A stretch of 64,000 bases of DNA from Acanthosepion pharaonis (GCA_903632075.3 CAHIKZ030005408.1:2117501-2181500), one strand, 5' to 3'. Numbered from the stretch's first letter, positions 24,016 through 36,437 are shown. Notes: a model not told the origin generated them from the sequence alone. Numbers and translations are program-made.

Positions 24016-24705
24016 CTTTAAAAAAAAGTCTACTTGTTATGACTTTGCAGTAGCAACAATGGTGTAGTGAGGCTGTGGTCCAATACTCCACAGGGAGTGA
24101 AAAGGACTCTTCTGTCTTTCAATGAAAACATATTGAAAAGTGTACTATTTGTGTGTAGAATAGACAATCTCAAGAGTGATACAGAGGCTAGAAGTAGGAA
24201 ACAGTAGAGTGTAAAACTGACGGCCTTTCACTATGACAGTGAAAGTTGTGTCTGCCAACACATGAAATTCTTTCTTTTTATATAAAAAAAAAAAGTGGAT
24301 CAGAATTGCTTAATTGGATAATATAGTAAATTTATGTGAATTTTACTTTTTTATTATTTGAATTTGGGATTCTAGCATCTGTTTTTGTAGCCTTTTGGAG
24401 CTGAAATGGTATGGCTGTCTATCACAGAAGTATCTGTACTATTAAAATGATTTTAACAAAACAACATAAAATTGTAGGTATATAAAAGGTGATTATCTCA
24501 CTTTGGTCAAGGTGAATTCATGTGGGTCACATGATGGCCACTTAGTGATGTCATTTCATAATGTGACAAAAGTGGTTAGTCAGTCAGCTTCCAGGAGTCA
24601 AATCAAGCTGTTGCTTCTTTTAGGACAGACCTATGGTGCCGTTTTCCTGTGGGAATATATCTTCACCAGATACCTAAAGCTTACATTCTTCAATTTCATT
24701 TGCAG
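24016..24705. other. Probable intron of the gene ending at 25113
   Basis: There is no clear exon. The last 30 bases are a pyrimidine-rich tract leading to the acceptor at 24705. Upstream exons of that gene were not found here or farther left. Confidence 0.4.
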
Positions 24706-24831
24706 AATATGTCCTCAATAGTTACATAACAGATAAATCTGGCTCACTTGAATCTAGAATCCTAAATATAACTTCTCCAGAAACACAGAAGAATCTCCAG
24801 CAGCTCCAGTTCCCATTGAAAATTATTATAT
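24706..24831 (+). CDS. Penultimate coding exon of an unrecognised gene
   Basis: The acceptor CAATTTCATTTGCAG opens a 126-base frame (two leading bases, 41 codons, one trailing base) that ends at the donor T/GTAAGACT. The peptide includes YVLNSYITDKSGSLESRILN and then SPETQKNLQQLQFPL. There are no stops in this frame, and the other two frames do have stops. The trailing base joins in phase with the exon at 24989, which supports both. I do not recognise the family, and no domain, signal or membrane segment is evident. Confidence 0.6.
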
Positions 24832-24988
24832 GTAAGACTTGCTTTTTGTTCTCTTTTCACACTGCTTGTTGTTACATACATATTATAGTTTCTCTATGTG
24901 GAAATACGTATATATAATTTTGTTTATGATTTAAACATATAAAAATCTCTCTGAGAACAAAGCATGCTTTTGTTCCTTTTCCTTTCAG

Positions 24989-25113
24989 CCATTCCTTTCC
25001 ATCCAGGATACAAGGAGTTATTATATCATGAATATAATAATGCCTATAATGGGAGAAAATACAAACTGGGAGAATATTCATTTCTTCCATATCTCACCCT
25101 TCAGAATGACTAA
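24989..25113 (+). CDS. Terminal coding exon of an unrecognised gene
   Basis: A long pyrimidine tract (CTTTTCCTTTCAG) precedes 125 bases. Two leading bases complete the codon begun at 24831, and 40 sense codons plus TAA follow. The peptide is aromatic-rich: IPFHPGYKELLYHEYNNAYN followed by GRKYKLGEYSFLPYL. Together the two exons give a C-terminal 82 residues. AATAAA occurs at about 25420. Short Tyr/Pro/Gly-rich C-termini are common in axonemal inner proteins, but I cannot assign it and that is only a guess. The minus-strand frame at 24872-25090 is a shadow. Confidence 0.6.
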
Positions 25114-25429
25114 AAATTCAAAGGTCTAAATTTTATGAAATATTTATCCCATAAAATGGAATATAAAAGTTTGGTTGTGAAAAAACGTATGGCTTTGGTT
25201 AAAAATGGCTTTGAGTGAATGAAGACTGTGGATGTTGTCAATGAGCATTCTTCTCTGAACATTATGAACTGGTGCTACAGAATCATAAACAAAGAACGAT
25301 ACCAAATGACGAAAACCACATTACTTGAGGACTTTCAACAGTAGCAAAATTTAAAATACATATCACATGTAACTTAAAGGGAAAATAATGATATAATCAA
25401 GATATTTCACATTACTTCAAATAAAGAGA

Positions 25430-27588
25430 CCCCCCACCCCCCGCACCATCAATACTGGAAATAATGATAAGAGCTACTGAACTTATAGGATATAAACTCC
25501 TATAATTTACGGCCAATAAGTGAAGCACAAACAAGTAAGAGATGCCTACAAATAAATCTCACTAAACTTAATAGATATGAAAAAAAGTTTTTTTTTACAA
25601 TTCTGTACAAACACGGCTCCAAATTAAATAAGTGGTTTCTAGAACCTGATTGAATAAGACAAGTCACATGATGTGCTTTCTATGATGTCTATGCAGTTGA
25701 ACTTCAAATGACCTGAAAAAGTTTAGGGCTCAGGTTACTGAGTACATTCCCATGCAAAACTCAGATAGTGATTCAGAGCTGACCCACAGTGATAAAAAAT
25801 GGCTCACCAGAAACAGACATTGGCAGTCAGTAAGAAAAAAACAGTCAGCGACTAGATCTGCAAAAGACAGTCAGTGAACCAGACCTTGCCTCAATCAACA
25901 ACATAGATACATGTTTCCATGACAATGCATCAGTCAGTGATAACTTTTCTACCCTGAAAAACATAGAAAACTGTGATAGAACTATGTCCTGTCTCTTCTC
26001 TCTTTTTGTTCATCATATTTAAAATTACTGCTATCACATGCAATCGATCAGCAGTCACACATGTTTCTTTAATGTGTGCTTCACACACAAACACACATTT
26101 CAACATACTATGCCACTTGATTTCTTCACTTACAACAAAAACACTTTGAAACTTTGCAGACTCACTTGTGGCAAATCATTTTAAACAATCAAGCTGTTGG
26201 TCTCTTCATGGCAACAACAAAGAACATTGATTTTCAATATGTAAATACATGTATCTGACTGTATATATGTTATTGTCATGTTTAGCTTGATCTTCTTTTT
26301 CTGTAAAGATAATTTGTAGAGGACCGTGTGTGTTTGCGTGTTGTATTAGAAACATGTGTGTAACTCCTGGTAGAATATTAAAAGGTCCAACTACAAGAAA
26401 ATTGCCAGACTCAAGTTAAGTCCAACTGAAGATGTAAAGAAGACAAACAAGACCGATATATATATACATATAAACAAATATATGTATTAAACAAAACAAT
26501 TTTACAATGGACAATAACATTTGTGTGTGTGTAAACATTGGTGTCTGTTCTTTGGTGAATGTTCATACATATGTGTATGTATATATAAAGGTTCATGGCG
26601 TCTCCCACAAGTGGGAAGATGTGGATCTTCTAAGAGAGCTTACATTGTAGTCGCTGAAATGAAGAAATGAAAAAGACAACAAGGCGAGAAGTTGCCCAGT
26701 ATCTATAGTATAAGGAGAATGAACTCTAGTGACAATTTGGGAATTAAGGAGGAGCTAACTCCTACAATTTCTTTGTGTTGTATAAAAAACTGTGTTGTAT
26801 TTGTGGACACAACACTCAGATTTTATTTTTCCACATAAAATTTGGGTAGACTGGCTCCACAGACTTGAGAAACCCATTTTTCTGAAAAATTGTTTTAAGA
26901 CTAAGATTTTATAAATTCCAACCAACAGTAGTAAAGCTTCTTAATCAATGAATGCCAAATATTTCCTTATAAGGAAATGGCTAATATTACCATTACAGCA
27001 ATATAAAACCATGAATGGCTCTCTAGGTGGCAGGGTAATTATGGCAGTAAAACCATTATCTTTTGGCAGACTTTAAGTGAGAGTTGAATATAGTTTAAGA
27101 TAGAAATCCTGGGCACGACTTTTCTACTATTATGTACCATGTCCTTTCAGGACGTGGACCATCATGACTCTATATAACTTTCTATGTTTGTTTCTGTATC
27201 AGTTTCTCTTCTGTCATCAATATAGAATTGTTAAAAATACGTTACTGCTCACCTCTGCACCTCCTCCCTTATGTGTAGTGTGTCGAATTCTCAATTTTTA
27301 TAAGTTCAAAAATCAAAATGAACATTGAAAACTCGTAGTCACATTTTTCAATTTAATAAGGAAGCGTTGTGTGTAACTCTCTGGACACATATATAAATCA
27401 AAACGAACAAGAGTATGACTAATAAGCATAACTATGTTAACTTATAATTTGAAAGTTATAAATCTTTTATAAATTAATAAATAAATTCAGTGCATAATTG
27501 GCTACGAATACGAAACTTTGTTGTGTTAATATTCGCCTGACTCCGTTGTTTTGTGATTGTCAAGGTAAATATTTATTAGAAGCTCAAA
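25430..27588. other. Intergenic stretch, old repeats only
   Basis: A C-rich run sits at 25431-25442. TA/CA-rich patches lie near 26455-26590. The other copy of the TTCCTTATAAGGAA repeat is at about 26900-26990. The last about 50 bases before 27589 should hold the RIIAD1 leader. No TATA box was identified. Confidence 0.5.
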
Positions 27589-27705
27589 ATGGCGTCTAAA
27601 CCAAAACACAGCGAGCCTCATGGCATGGAGAAATATGACTTGAAAACGGGCTCAGATTTGGGAGCTCTCAGCGACGAGCAGCAAGAAAAACTCAATGCGT
27701 TTAAG
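27589..27705 (+). CDS. RIIAD1: RIIAD1-like protein, exon 1
   Basis: The start AAAATGG has A at -3 and G at +4. The exon encodes 39 residues ending LSDEQQEKLNAFK and stops at the donor AAG/GTAAAT in phase 0. In vertebrate RIIAD1 the matching stretch also ends with a (Q)(Q/L)E.L..FK run just before IQTR. The family is a short protein built around an RIIa (dimerization/docking) domain, which binds amphipathic helices of A-kinase-anchor-type partners and is found in cilia and sperm. The N-terminal residues before the helix are not conserved. Confidence 0.8.
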
Positions 27706-28984
27706 GTAAATACACAGTAAGATAATGTATTTATATAATTTTTATGATTCTATCAAAGAAAAACTTATTCTGTTGCTAAGCACTATGGAAAAAGAGTAAA
27801 AAATAAAAATTAATTATCTGAGATAACTTTTTTATTATTTATTTAATGACAAAAATTGAAACCTAATATTTACATTTTAGTCTGGATAGAAATCCTAAAT
27901 TATAAAACTACTGGTCTCTTGCGTAAAAGTTAATTTTTGTAAATATATAATTTTTAAATTAATTCGTCAAATTTGATTGTTTTCTTTTAGTTTGTAAATG
28001 TAAATGAATGAATGAATGAATGAGTATAAAAATATGATGAATTTTAAATTTTTTTATTTTATTTGAAATGGCGCATCAGTTCTTAAAAATTGATATTATT
28101 TTCTCGATAGAAGGAAAATGTTTTTAAAGTAGCTAAATGAAAAGAAAAAAAAGAACTGGCTGGTTCTGAGCATAGCAACATTTTCGCGTGAATTCTGTTT
28201 ATAGTTTTATTTTATTCTACGTAAAAATATGAATCTATTTTTTAGGAAGAAAATTCCATTTGCTTTTTGTGGTTTAAATTTTTCATTTCTTCAAAGTTTT
28301 TAAAAATTTGATTGTTTTTGTTTTCTCGAAAAACAAAGTCCGATATAGAGTGGAAGAAGAGAAAATAAAATTGAAAAAAATGCTTTCTTTCACTGTAGCA
28401 AGTAAAATTTAAGTGCAAAAATATATATTTTTTAAAATGCCTTTTTTTTTTAACTGAGCAACTAATTTTAATTTTTAAATAAGGGTTTTTTTTTGCTTTT
28501 TTTTCTTTTTAAAACTTTTTCTCTCTACTGTTACAAATTTGTATATTTGCTAATTAAAAGCGTCAACACAATCCTGAGGCGGAGATAAATGAATAAAACG
28601 TTGGTTAACAGAATCATCTTTAAAAAAATTATTTTTTGACAGTATTAATTTTTCACAATGTTGTTTGTTTAACGATGTCTGGATATCCAATGTTATTAAT
28701 TTACCTCCCTTATACTCTACTTAATTTTTAACTAGATTCATATTCTGAGCCCTCGCGAGGTAATTCAGTGTTATGTAGACAACTTTCTGAACAGTAACAC
28801 GAAAACAAAAAACAGCTATGAATCCAAAATGGCACTAGTTAAAAAAATTATTCCTATCCTACACTGTCATATTTGATTATGCGAGTTGCACCTTTTTGGT
28901 CTCATATTTTCCACTGATTTGTTAAAGTGGAATGATTATTGACTCCGTTGTTGGTTCACTCTGTGTTGTGCAGACAATTTTTTT

Positions 28985-29160
28985 TTCATCAGAATCCGCG
29001 TCCTGGGTATGACGATAAACTACATCCAACAGCAAGGCCTCTGATCAGGAGGTTGTGAGGAGCGTAGAACCACCTCTTAATTGCTGGTGTTCCCCGGTTC
29101 ACCCTGGCCCGGAATGGTAGCACCTGTCCGGGTCCCAGCTATGGGAAAATAGTTAACACC
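28985..29160 (+). repeat. GC-richer repeat fragment
   Basis: A short GC-rich island in AT-rich intron carries words such as CCCAGCTATGGGAAAATAGT, similar to CCCAGCTATGGGTTAAATAG in the leader of the LINE at 12.7 kb. It may be a broken piece of a related element leader. Confidence 0.35.
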
Positions 29161-29489
29161 CAAACTTGTGTAATAGGTTTTAAATACCAGAAATACTTTG
29201 TAATAAAAAAATTATTACCCGCAATAATTTTTAAAGGAAAAATTATTATTAGCAATACTTAAAAAAAAAAAAAAATAAAAATAAAATAAGAAAAAAAAAA
29301 AGCAATACAAACAGTTATACATTCTTTGAAAAAAATATGACCTATGATAGATTTCTTCAGGGAAAAACATTCCCAGAAATAGATTTTTGAAGAAAAATAT
29401 ATTACCAGCAATAAAAATTTTGTTCGCATTAAATAATCCATTGAGATTGATATGCCGTAAAACAAAGACCAAAAATCATCAGAATCCAT

Positions 29490-30005
29490 CTTGCAGATTT
29501 ATAAATCTACTATTCATTCATGCATTGAATATTGCTGGTATATCTGGTCTGGTGCCCCTGTAATATATCTAGAGATTCTTTGATAAAATCCAAAGAAGAA
29601 TTTGCAATGTTATTGTCCCTAACTGGGCATCTCAGTTTCAGTCATTTTTTCCCACTGCTGTGACATGGCTTCCTTCTGTCTTTTCTATATTTTTTGCAAT
29701 TGTTGTAATGAATTCTCCTCTTTGGTACCTTGACTGCAAGCATACCATTAGATTGTCAACTAGGTTTCATCATCTTACTGTTAAAATAGTGAGATATAAC
29801 TAAATTCTATTCTCACAGTTTTTTGCTTCCCTTCTACCTACAATCTTCAAGAATTTAAATGCAACATCACTCATCATTTTCTCTCTTCCTGAATCCTCTT
29901 TTTTTTTGTCTTTTCTTCTCATTCTCTTTCACTCTCATTAGCTCCTGGTGTTTTAGTAAGCATTATTGCCTTGCATGAGGTGAAATGATTAAAAACAAAA
30001 AATAT
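29490..30005 (+). pseudogene. 5'-truncated LINE tail
   Basis: The frame reads LQIYKSTIHSCIEYCWYIWS, the region after the catalytic centre of Jockey/CR1-like reverse transcriptases. PNWASQFQS follows, then a degenerate C-terminal block. The 3' end CCTTGCATGAGGTGAAATGA plus A run is shared with 23.6 and 38.6 kb. Frame changes and stops are frequent. Confidence 0.65.
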
Positions 30006-30470
30006 TTATAAACATACCTGAAAGATATAAGCCATAAAACATATTTGATTAAAAATGTTAATTTAACACTATATCTTTTTTTTACCTAAATAAATTTTTC
30101 TTTTATTAATTTACATAGGCTTCTTGTCATTCTATAACTTTCATCAGTTTTCAATTATTCATTTATTGATTTTATTACTTTTTCTCTTGTTTGGATTTTA
30201 GCATTACTTGCAGTAGCTTTTATTGCTTCTCAGAGATTTATGAGGATTAACCCGCCTTGTCTTTCATGGACGTCCCTTAATGCCACTAAGTAGTATTCTC
30301 TTCAGGACTATAAAAGGAATGTGTGTAAACACTCCCACTCTCTTTTTGTTCTATGATGTAGTAGCAATATTACAGGACACTTCCTATCCAGGAGGATACT
30401 CCTCATGCAGCCAACTAATTAATTTCAATCCAATAATTGGGTACATACTCTACAGCTAAATAGATAAATG

Positions 30471-30497
30471 TTTTTATTATTATTATTATTATTATTC
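30471..30497. repeat. (TTA)n microsatellite
   Basis: About nine TTA/ATT units. Confidence 0.9.
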
Positions 30498-30559
30498 AGC
30501 TATCTGTGTACATGTAAAAATAAATTTCTCTTCTTTTTTAGCCATATTGTTCTTCATAT

Positions 30560-31569
30560 TGTAACAGAGAGCCCCCCCCCCCCCCCCAGTGGGTTTATTA
30601 ATCAACAGTTCTAAAGGATTGGGAAGAAGGTACTAATTAGTTGGGTAGAAGGGATTCTGGAGTAATTCCAGAAATAAGTTTTTCTTTTTGCTTAGTTGTT
30701 TCTGGGATTGAATTATTAATTAACTAGGTGAATTAATTCCAGAGTAATTAATGGACGGGTTCGTTAGGTAAAGCTTGTGATAAATGGTGAATTGGATTTT
30801 GAGTGGTCTGCCAGGCGAAATCCAGCCAGAGCCCTCAGACGAAATAAGTGCTTTTCACCAGGCTTAAGTGAACGTTGTCTGCGGAAAACCCAGCAGGGAG
30901 TCTGAAACCGACTTTAGTACCTCTTGAAAACTGGGTTCCTGCGGAGCTTCGGAGATCCAGTGGAAAACACATGTTGGTCCAGGCGATTTGCATATTAAAA
31001 TTCGTGGGTGATACCTAAAAACTGTTTAGCTTTGCCTCTCTCTATATAAGTGGCCTGCACGCTTGGGTTGAGCAGATCAGATCAGAGATTGAATGTGATC
31101 GGAGAATGTGTCAGAACGTGAGAGATGCGGCAGAGTGAGAGGGACCACAAATCAGAGATCGCAGATCAGAGAACACAAAGGAAAATGCGGCGGAAATGGC
31201 TTAGTGGGTCTTGCTGATCTGGCCATTTGGTTGCATGCGTCAAATGTCTGAATCATACCAGAGATAGAAATCGAACCCGTGCAAATCCTGATAACTTTGT
31301 CAACAAAGCTGAGAAAAGCCGACTGCTATATCGGAGGGGACGGATGAAGAACCACGACTCATTTCCCTTAGTACAGCCGAATTTCGACCAGCGTAATTGT
31401 CTCTTTCTCTCTGTGACGTTCCAACCCAAACGAGTGAATCTCATTAAGACAGTTTGTATTTGTGCAGTTTCGTTGGTAGTGATATAAAAACAGTAGCCTT
31501 AAAGGGCTCTTGTACAGGAACTGAAAGTGTTGCTTTTATTTTTTCTTTCTTTGTGCCCTTGCTGTTACA
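30560..31569 (+). mobile_element. Putative LTR
   Basis: The block begins TGTAACAG and ends CTGTTACA, so its termini are a perfect 7-bp inverted repeat (TGTAACA/TGTTACA). It is GC-richer than its flanks, carries CTATATAAGTGG (about 31042) as a TATA box and a poly-C run (30571-30588). The flanks (CATAT before, ACAAG after) do not match, so either this is one LTR of a broken element or the right end is misplaced. The sequence at 31570-31805 could be internal DNA of the same element. The frames at 31227-31702 are within it. Confidence 0.45.
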
Positions 31570-31805
31570 ACAAGAACCTTTCTGCACAAATAGCGATTTC
31601 TTTCAGCGTGGAGCCCAGCCATCTAATTCATCCTACCTCCGGATTGTTCTGAGGGATCAAAATACTGCTGTTTGGGTCAAAAATTTACAACATTGCGCAT
31701 AGTGGTGGTTCCTTCAGTTCACCGGAGGAGGACCAGGTGGTTTACTTTTCGGCCAGAACCACCAGAGAGACAGGACAGAGCTGTAGCCAGCAGGGCTTCT
31801 ATGTC

Positions 31806-31807
<2 letters not shown>

Positions 31808-31844
<37 letters not shown>
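31808..31844. repeat. (TA)n microsatellite
   Basis: About 18 TA units at the right side of the GC-richer block. Confidence 0.95.
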
Positions 31845-31847
<3 letters not shown>

Positions 31848-34091
31848 CCTTCATTTCCTTAGAAAGTTTTCAATCATTTTTCATATTTTACTTTGCCTGA
31901 TTTACACATTTCTCACTGATATTTGCTTAAAAATGGTAGTTTGGTTGCTTTCTTGATTTTAGCCAATTTTCTTAATATTCTGCATAATTTTTTCTCTCTC
32001 TGTTTAATTTCACAAGAATTCCTTGAAGGAGTTACCTGGATTGACAGACACCTGAAAAAGGTTGGAGGGGAAAAATGTCTGAAATGTTGTAATAATAGCA
32101 ACAAAACTGAGAATAATGGTCTGACTATAAGTAATGTAAATACTGATAACTCCTCATCTCTGAAATTCAGAAAGAAAAGCTTTTTTCTTGTTCTTGTCAA
32201 TATTTTCAATTTTTTTTTTTTTATTTATTATTATTATGTGATCTATGGTCAATTTTCTCTATTCCAAATGTTGTTCCTGTCACTCAATAAATTTACAATA
32301 TTTTGTTTATCTTTTGAAATTATATTTTTCTCTCAAGCTTTAAAGCAATGCTTATATATCTGAAATTTAAAAAAAAATGTTGGGTGATAAAATCTCACTC
32401 TACCATAAGTTATAAATTATTTTTAATAAAAACAGATATTAAAAGCTGAAATTCAAATAGCATAAAAGAATTCATGTTACTTGATGTCAAAACATTTCCC
32501 TGCTTCTATGATCTTCTTGGGCTGAAATATCTTCCTATAATATAATATATCCATGCACTTTTATTCATCAAGATTAAATCAAATTTCAGTTTTTATTTAT
32601 AAAAAAAAAATAGTTAAAATAAATTGTATTACATTTCTGATATGACTTTCCAAGAAGACTCAGAATATGAGGTTAACTAAAAATAAATAAAAGGGAGGTA
32701 ATTTAGTGTTTGTCATACAAAATTTTGGAGCACTAAGCTTGACACACCTATCTCCAGGTATGAGATAGGAACATATGGAGTATAATTCCACTGTCTGTAA
32801 CAATTAATTTTTAAAAAAGGGCTCAAAAATGAATAGAGCTTAATATTATTCATTATATGAGATTAAAACAAAAACCTATTAAAAATCGCCACACAATAGC
32901 TTTCATGTTTCAGTACTACAGTTGTGGTTTCTCAGGCAATGGTAAATAATTGGTGAGTAAAAAATTATTTTTGAATTTCAAAAGCAAACAACAACAAATC
33001 AAAATTAAAATGAGGCTTGTGGATTTACCCTGATTAGCCAATTAGGTGTCTGACCTATGCTAAATTAAAAAAATAACCGAAGAAGTGTGAGGTTTGATCA
33101 TGGTGAAATGTGGTTTGAAATATAATCCTAGACAAGGTCACGAGTGGCAGACAAGAAATTCATACAAACTATAAGCAAGTAGCAACCATGTATCATAATT
33201 ACGAAACAAATGTAACTTGTTCAATTTTATAAGAAACTAAGAGGAGGGGTAGGAAGATAATCAAATGTATAGTTAATTGTAACATATATTTTATAGTTGA
33301 TAATAAAAAAAAAAAGGCTTCTTTAAGAAAACAGTAAATGTAACATAAGTGTTTAAAAATAAAAAATGTGTAATATTCATAGATGATGTTTATAACACCG
33401 ACTAAACAGCAATACATAGTTATATCAAATTCAAATATGCAAAATAATTCTTCATAGAAAGCTCACCACAGTTTACTTACTGATTATGACCATATGAAAT
33501 AGAACTAACAAATTTAAAATTTAACCATATTGTAAGGTGAAAGGTAAGCTATGTCTACAATTTACAGTTAATACACTTTGGTTTAATAGAGAATTTTTAT
33601 CAGTAAATTTAATTTCTAATTCCTCATGTAAGAATAAGAAGCAAGGTTCATTTAAGGATTTACAAGAGGTTATTTTTGAAAATGATAATACCATGAGACC
33701 ATAAGGTCTCACATTTTTGTTAATTGTGAATAAAGAGAATTTAACAAATTTTCTTTGCTTTACAGATCTTCATACTCTTAATTTTACCAAAAGTTTTTTT
33801 TTTTTTTTATATAATAAATTCAAGCTTTGCAGCCAAATAAAGTCTCTGTAGACATCATAGTGTATGTTGATAGGTGGACAGAGTATTGTTTAAAGTAAAG
33901 CTGGTCATGGGCTCCCACACTCTCCTCCACTGAACTAAGAATGGATCCCATCTTGGATATCAGTCTGTTTTTTTATCATAATCTTCATTAAGAAAATCTA
34001 TTATTCTTGAAGTCCTAATTATTTTTTTTTTTTTTTTTTTTGAGTATTAGATTTTGTTTAATGTCCTGTCCCACCCCATCTGGCTGTTATA

Positions 34092-34135
34092 TTAAACCTT
34101 TAGTATGCTAAATTTATTCTAGAATTGTTCTCCTG
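34092..34135 (+). repeat. piggyBac-like element end (tentative)
   Basis: TTAAACCTTTAGTATGCTAA resembles the TTAACCCTTTAG-type ends of piggyBac-like elements, and TTAA is their target site. It lies 0.4 kb from a piggyBac transposase fragment in a suitable position to be one end of the same element. The opposite end was not found. Confidence 0.35.
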
Positions 34136-34541
34136 CCACTGCATTTTTTTTTTTTTTTTTTAGGGTGCAAAAAATATGAGCACTTACTGTTTTAAAATTG
34201 TTATAGCTTTCTTAGTATTGTGTGTATAGATTTTATTTTTTGCATACTAATAAAAGAATGGATGAGTAATATTTTGATGTAATGCATTACATTTTGCATG
34301 CATGTTTTGACACTGAAAACTAAAAAATGAAACAAAATAAAAAAAAAAAAATGCATTTAACAATTCAACATAGTTTAACTTTTATTACTCCTTGTGGAAA
34401 CAAAATGGCTAAGAAGGCTTTCATTTTGTCAAAAATGTGACATGCTTCCTCGTGTTTACATATGAGAAGACACTAGCATTTATTTGGTCTTTCTTTCATC
34501 TGACTAGTCTATTTATTTGTCCTATTGACAAATAAAGTTAT

Positions 34542-34820
34542 TTAAATGTTTATAAACAGACAAAATAATTCACCTTCAGAAAGGTTATCAGGTACATCCA
34601 TGGAGCCAGGAGCTTCTATAAAATTAGTCAGCCATGGATGATAGTAGCTGCTCAATATCTAGTGTTCATCATTGCTTTCCTCCATGTCACTAGTATGGTT
34701 ATCATCTTCAACCACTTCACTGTCAATATCCACCTGAGTAAAGCCTTCAAAATCATCATCAGAGTCTAAATCAAAGAAAAACTCCTGTATAAAGTTTTCC
34801 TTTGCTGTTGATGTGGCCAT
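34542..34820 (-). pseudogene. piggyBac-type transposase N-terminal fragment
   Basis: From ATG at 34820 the frame gives a short helix and then an acidic stretch, LDSDDDFEGFTQVDIDSEVV. TAG follows at 34661-34659. In the same frame it continues with WLTNFIEAPGSMDVP and NLSEGELFCLFI before TAA. Acidic N-terminus, then WLT.F...PG, then EG.LF.LFI is the start of PGBD4-like piggyBac transposases. The DDD catalytic core is missing, so it is a deleted, inactive copy sitting in RIIAD1 intron 1. Confidence 0.6.
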
Positions 34821-35188
34821 TTTTGTTCACAAAAAAGTTAACCTGAGTTTAATCAATGTTACCATTCATATAGAATCTAGAAGAATTCAAAATGGCCTTA
34901 GAAAACAGAAGTTTAGCTTCGTTCAGTAGTAGGCAATTTCTAGCTTAAAATACTGGAAATAACAGCTAAGTATTTATTTATAGCAACCATGTCGCCTACA
35001 GCTGCAAAGGGAGATTATTCTACGGCAACAATTTTCACTTCCAGCATAGTAAATATTATCAATTAATTCTCAAAGTAAATGCCATTTATTTTGTTTGCAG
35101 GTTTTTTCTTTTCAATTTTTCTTTTGCTCTCTGCAATTAAAACAAAGAAATTGTTGTCTATTCTTTTTTCATGGCATTTATTGACAAC

Positions 35189-35619
35189 TAGCAGTAGAGC
35201 CCGGCGTTGCCTGGGGATATAACAGTAAGCGATAGATCAAGTATCCACCATCATATAGACTGAAAAATAAAATTGACAAAGATTATTGTTTAAGGTTGAC
35301 AGACATGCATATCTTAATTAGATTTTTTTTTTGTTTTTACGAATTGGTCAAACCCAAACAAAAACATTGTTTTCAATCGTTATGAGTCTACCGATTGAAT
35401 AGAATTTTATTATAAACAATTGTCTTGTAAATGAAATTTTTAAAGCATTCTGAATGTAAAAATAAAGAAAAAAGTGTGCAAGACAATAAGAAATACTATA
35501 TGCCAAAAAAAAGTGAAGTTTTGTTGAAATCTGATGAAAAATGTAGGTAGCCTTTCTGTAATCTTTTAGTTTTACAATTTATGATTTTTACTTATTGAAT
35601 ACAGTAAAAAAATTTCCTT

Positions 35620-35692
<73 letters not shown>

Positions 35693-35983
35693 AGTGAATT
35701 TTTGTTTTATCGGTTGAAAAATGTAGGAAATTCGATAACCCGATATGAGTTGTCCCCCTTCCATTCTCACAATGTCTCTTAATCATGTTTTCAAATTGAT
35801 TTTGTGCAAAAACAATTGTATTTTTCCCATTTTTGGCGCTGTTAGAACCACCACAAGGTAATTTTATGTAGTCCTGTGAAGATTTGTTGAAATCGGTTGA
35901 AAAATGTAGGAAATCCGATCCAATATATAAACGTTACAGACACACACACACACACACTCTGCGTTTTATAATAAGTAAGATTG
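35189..35983 (+). mobile_element. Dispersed repeat (copy C), uninterrupted
   Basis: It starts ACTAGCAGTAGAGCCCGGCG and ends TTTTATAATAAGTAAG, like copies A and B. It contains the junction GAGTCTACCGATTG that is split by the solo LTR in copy B. A long (TA)n run has grown inside it at 35622-35687. No protein-coding remnant was seen. Confidence 0.65.
35622..35687. repeat. (TA)n microsatellite
   Basis: About 33 TA units inside the repeat copy. The two minus-strand frames over it are artefacts. Confidence 0.95.
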
Positions 35984-36360
35984 TATAGGAACTGTTTTTG
36001 TTCCTAATATTCTGAACTTTTGATTACCTCATGTGGTTATATTCTGAATATACCATGAGATTTGTTTTTTAATCAACATTAGTTTCTTAACTCCCAGTTT
36101 TAATCACTGGTTTGTAAAATCTGTTACCCTAACTAAAGTGGAGAAGGTAAATGAGGTTTTCTACATTTTGCTGATAAAGATTTTTCTCTCATGATAGATG
36201 ACCACAGATAATATGAACACTTTCTTTTAGTGAGGAATGGGATCAAATATTGACAAGAAAAGAAGTGTGAAACTTGAGTGATAGAATATAACAAATTCCT
36301 ACATCAATCAGAATAAAGTACTGAATTTAAAAAGCATTTTTACTTCACGTTCTTTTCTAG

Positions 36361-36437
36361 ATACAAACCCGGCATCAAAACGAAAAATATCTGCGTGCCC
36401 ACCCAGAAGTTGAATGTATGTTGGCAGATTTCCTAAG
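36361..36437 (+). CDS. RIIAD1: RIIAD1-like protein, exon 2
   Basis: The acceptor TTCTTTTCTAG precedes 77 bases giving IQTRHQNEKYLRAHPEVECM and then LADFL, with two trailing bases (AG) before GTATGA. It lines up with IQTR..NEKYLR.H.EVE in vertebrate RIIAD1, the first helix of the RIIa domain. This is the strongest evidence for the gene's identity. With the donor as written the last codon carries two bases, which does not fit the frame needed in exon 3. Confidence 0.9.

Larger units (their letters stand above)
27706..36360 (+). other. RIIAD1 intron 1 (8.7 kb)
   Basis: It is bounded by GTAAAT and CTTTTCTAG. It holds a GAAT microsatellite (28003-28023), two LINE relics, an LTR-like block, a piggyBac remnant and a dispersed-repeat copy, listed separately. 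32000-34090 is AT-rich and the 146-codon frame at 31923-32363 has no domain. I see no further exon. Confidence 0.6.

Noticed and set aside
29215..29489. Two Phe-rich minus-strand frames
   Set aside because: They translate A-runs (29260-29300) and have no other support.
31923..32363. 146-codon plus-strand frame in RIIAD1 intron 1
   Set aside because: Low-complexity Phe/Tyr/Leu ending, an opposing frame overlaps, and no domain is seen.
35588..35786. Two minus-strand frames with long Tyr-Ile runs
   Set aside because: They translate the (TA)n run in a dispersed repeat.
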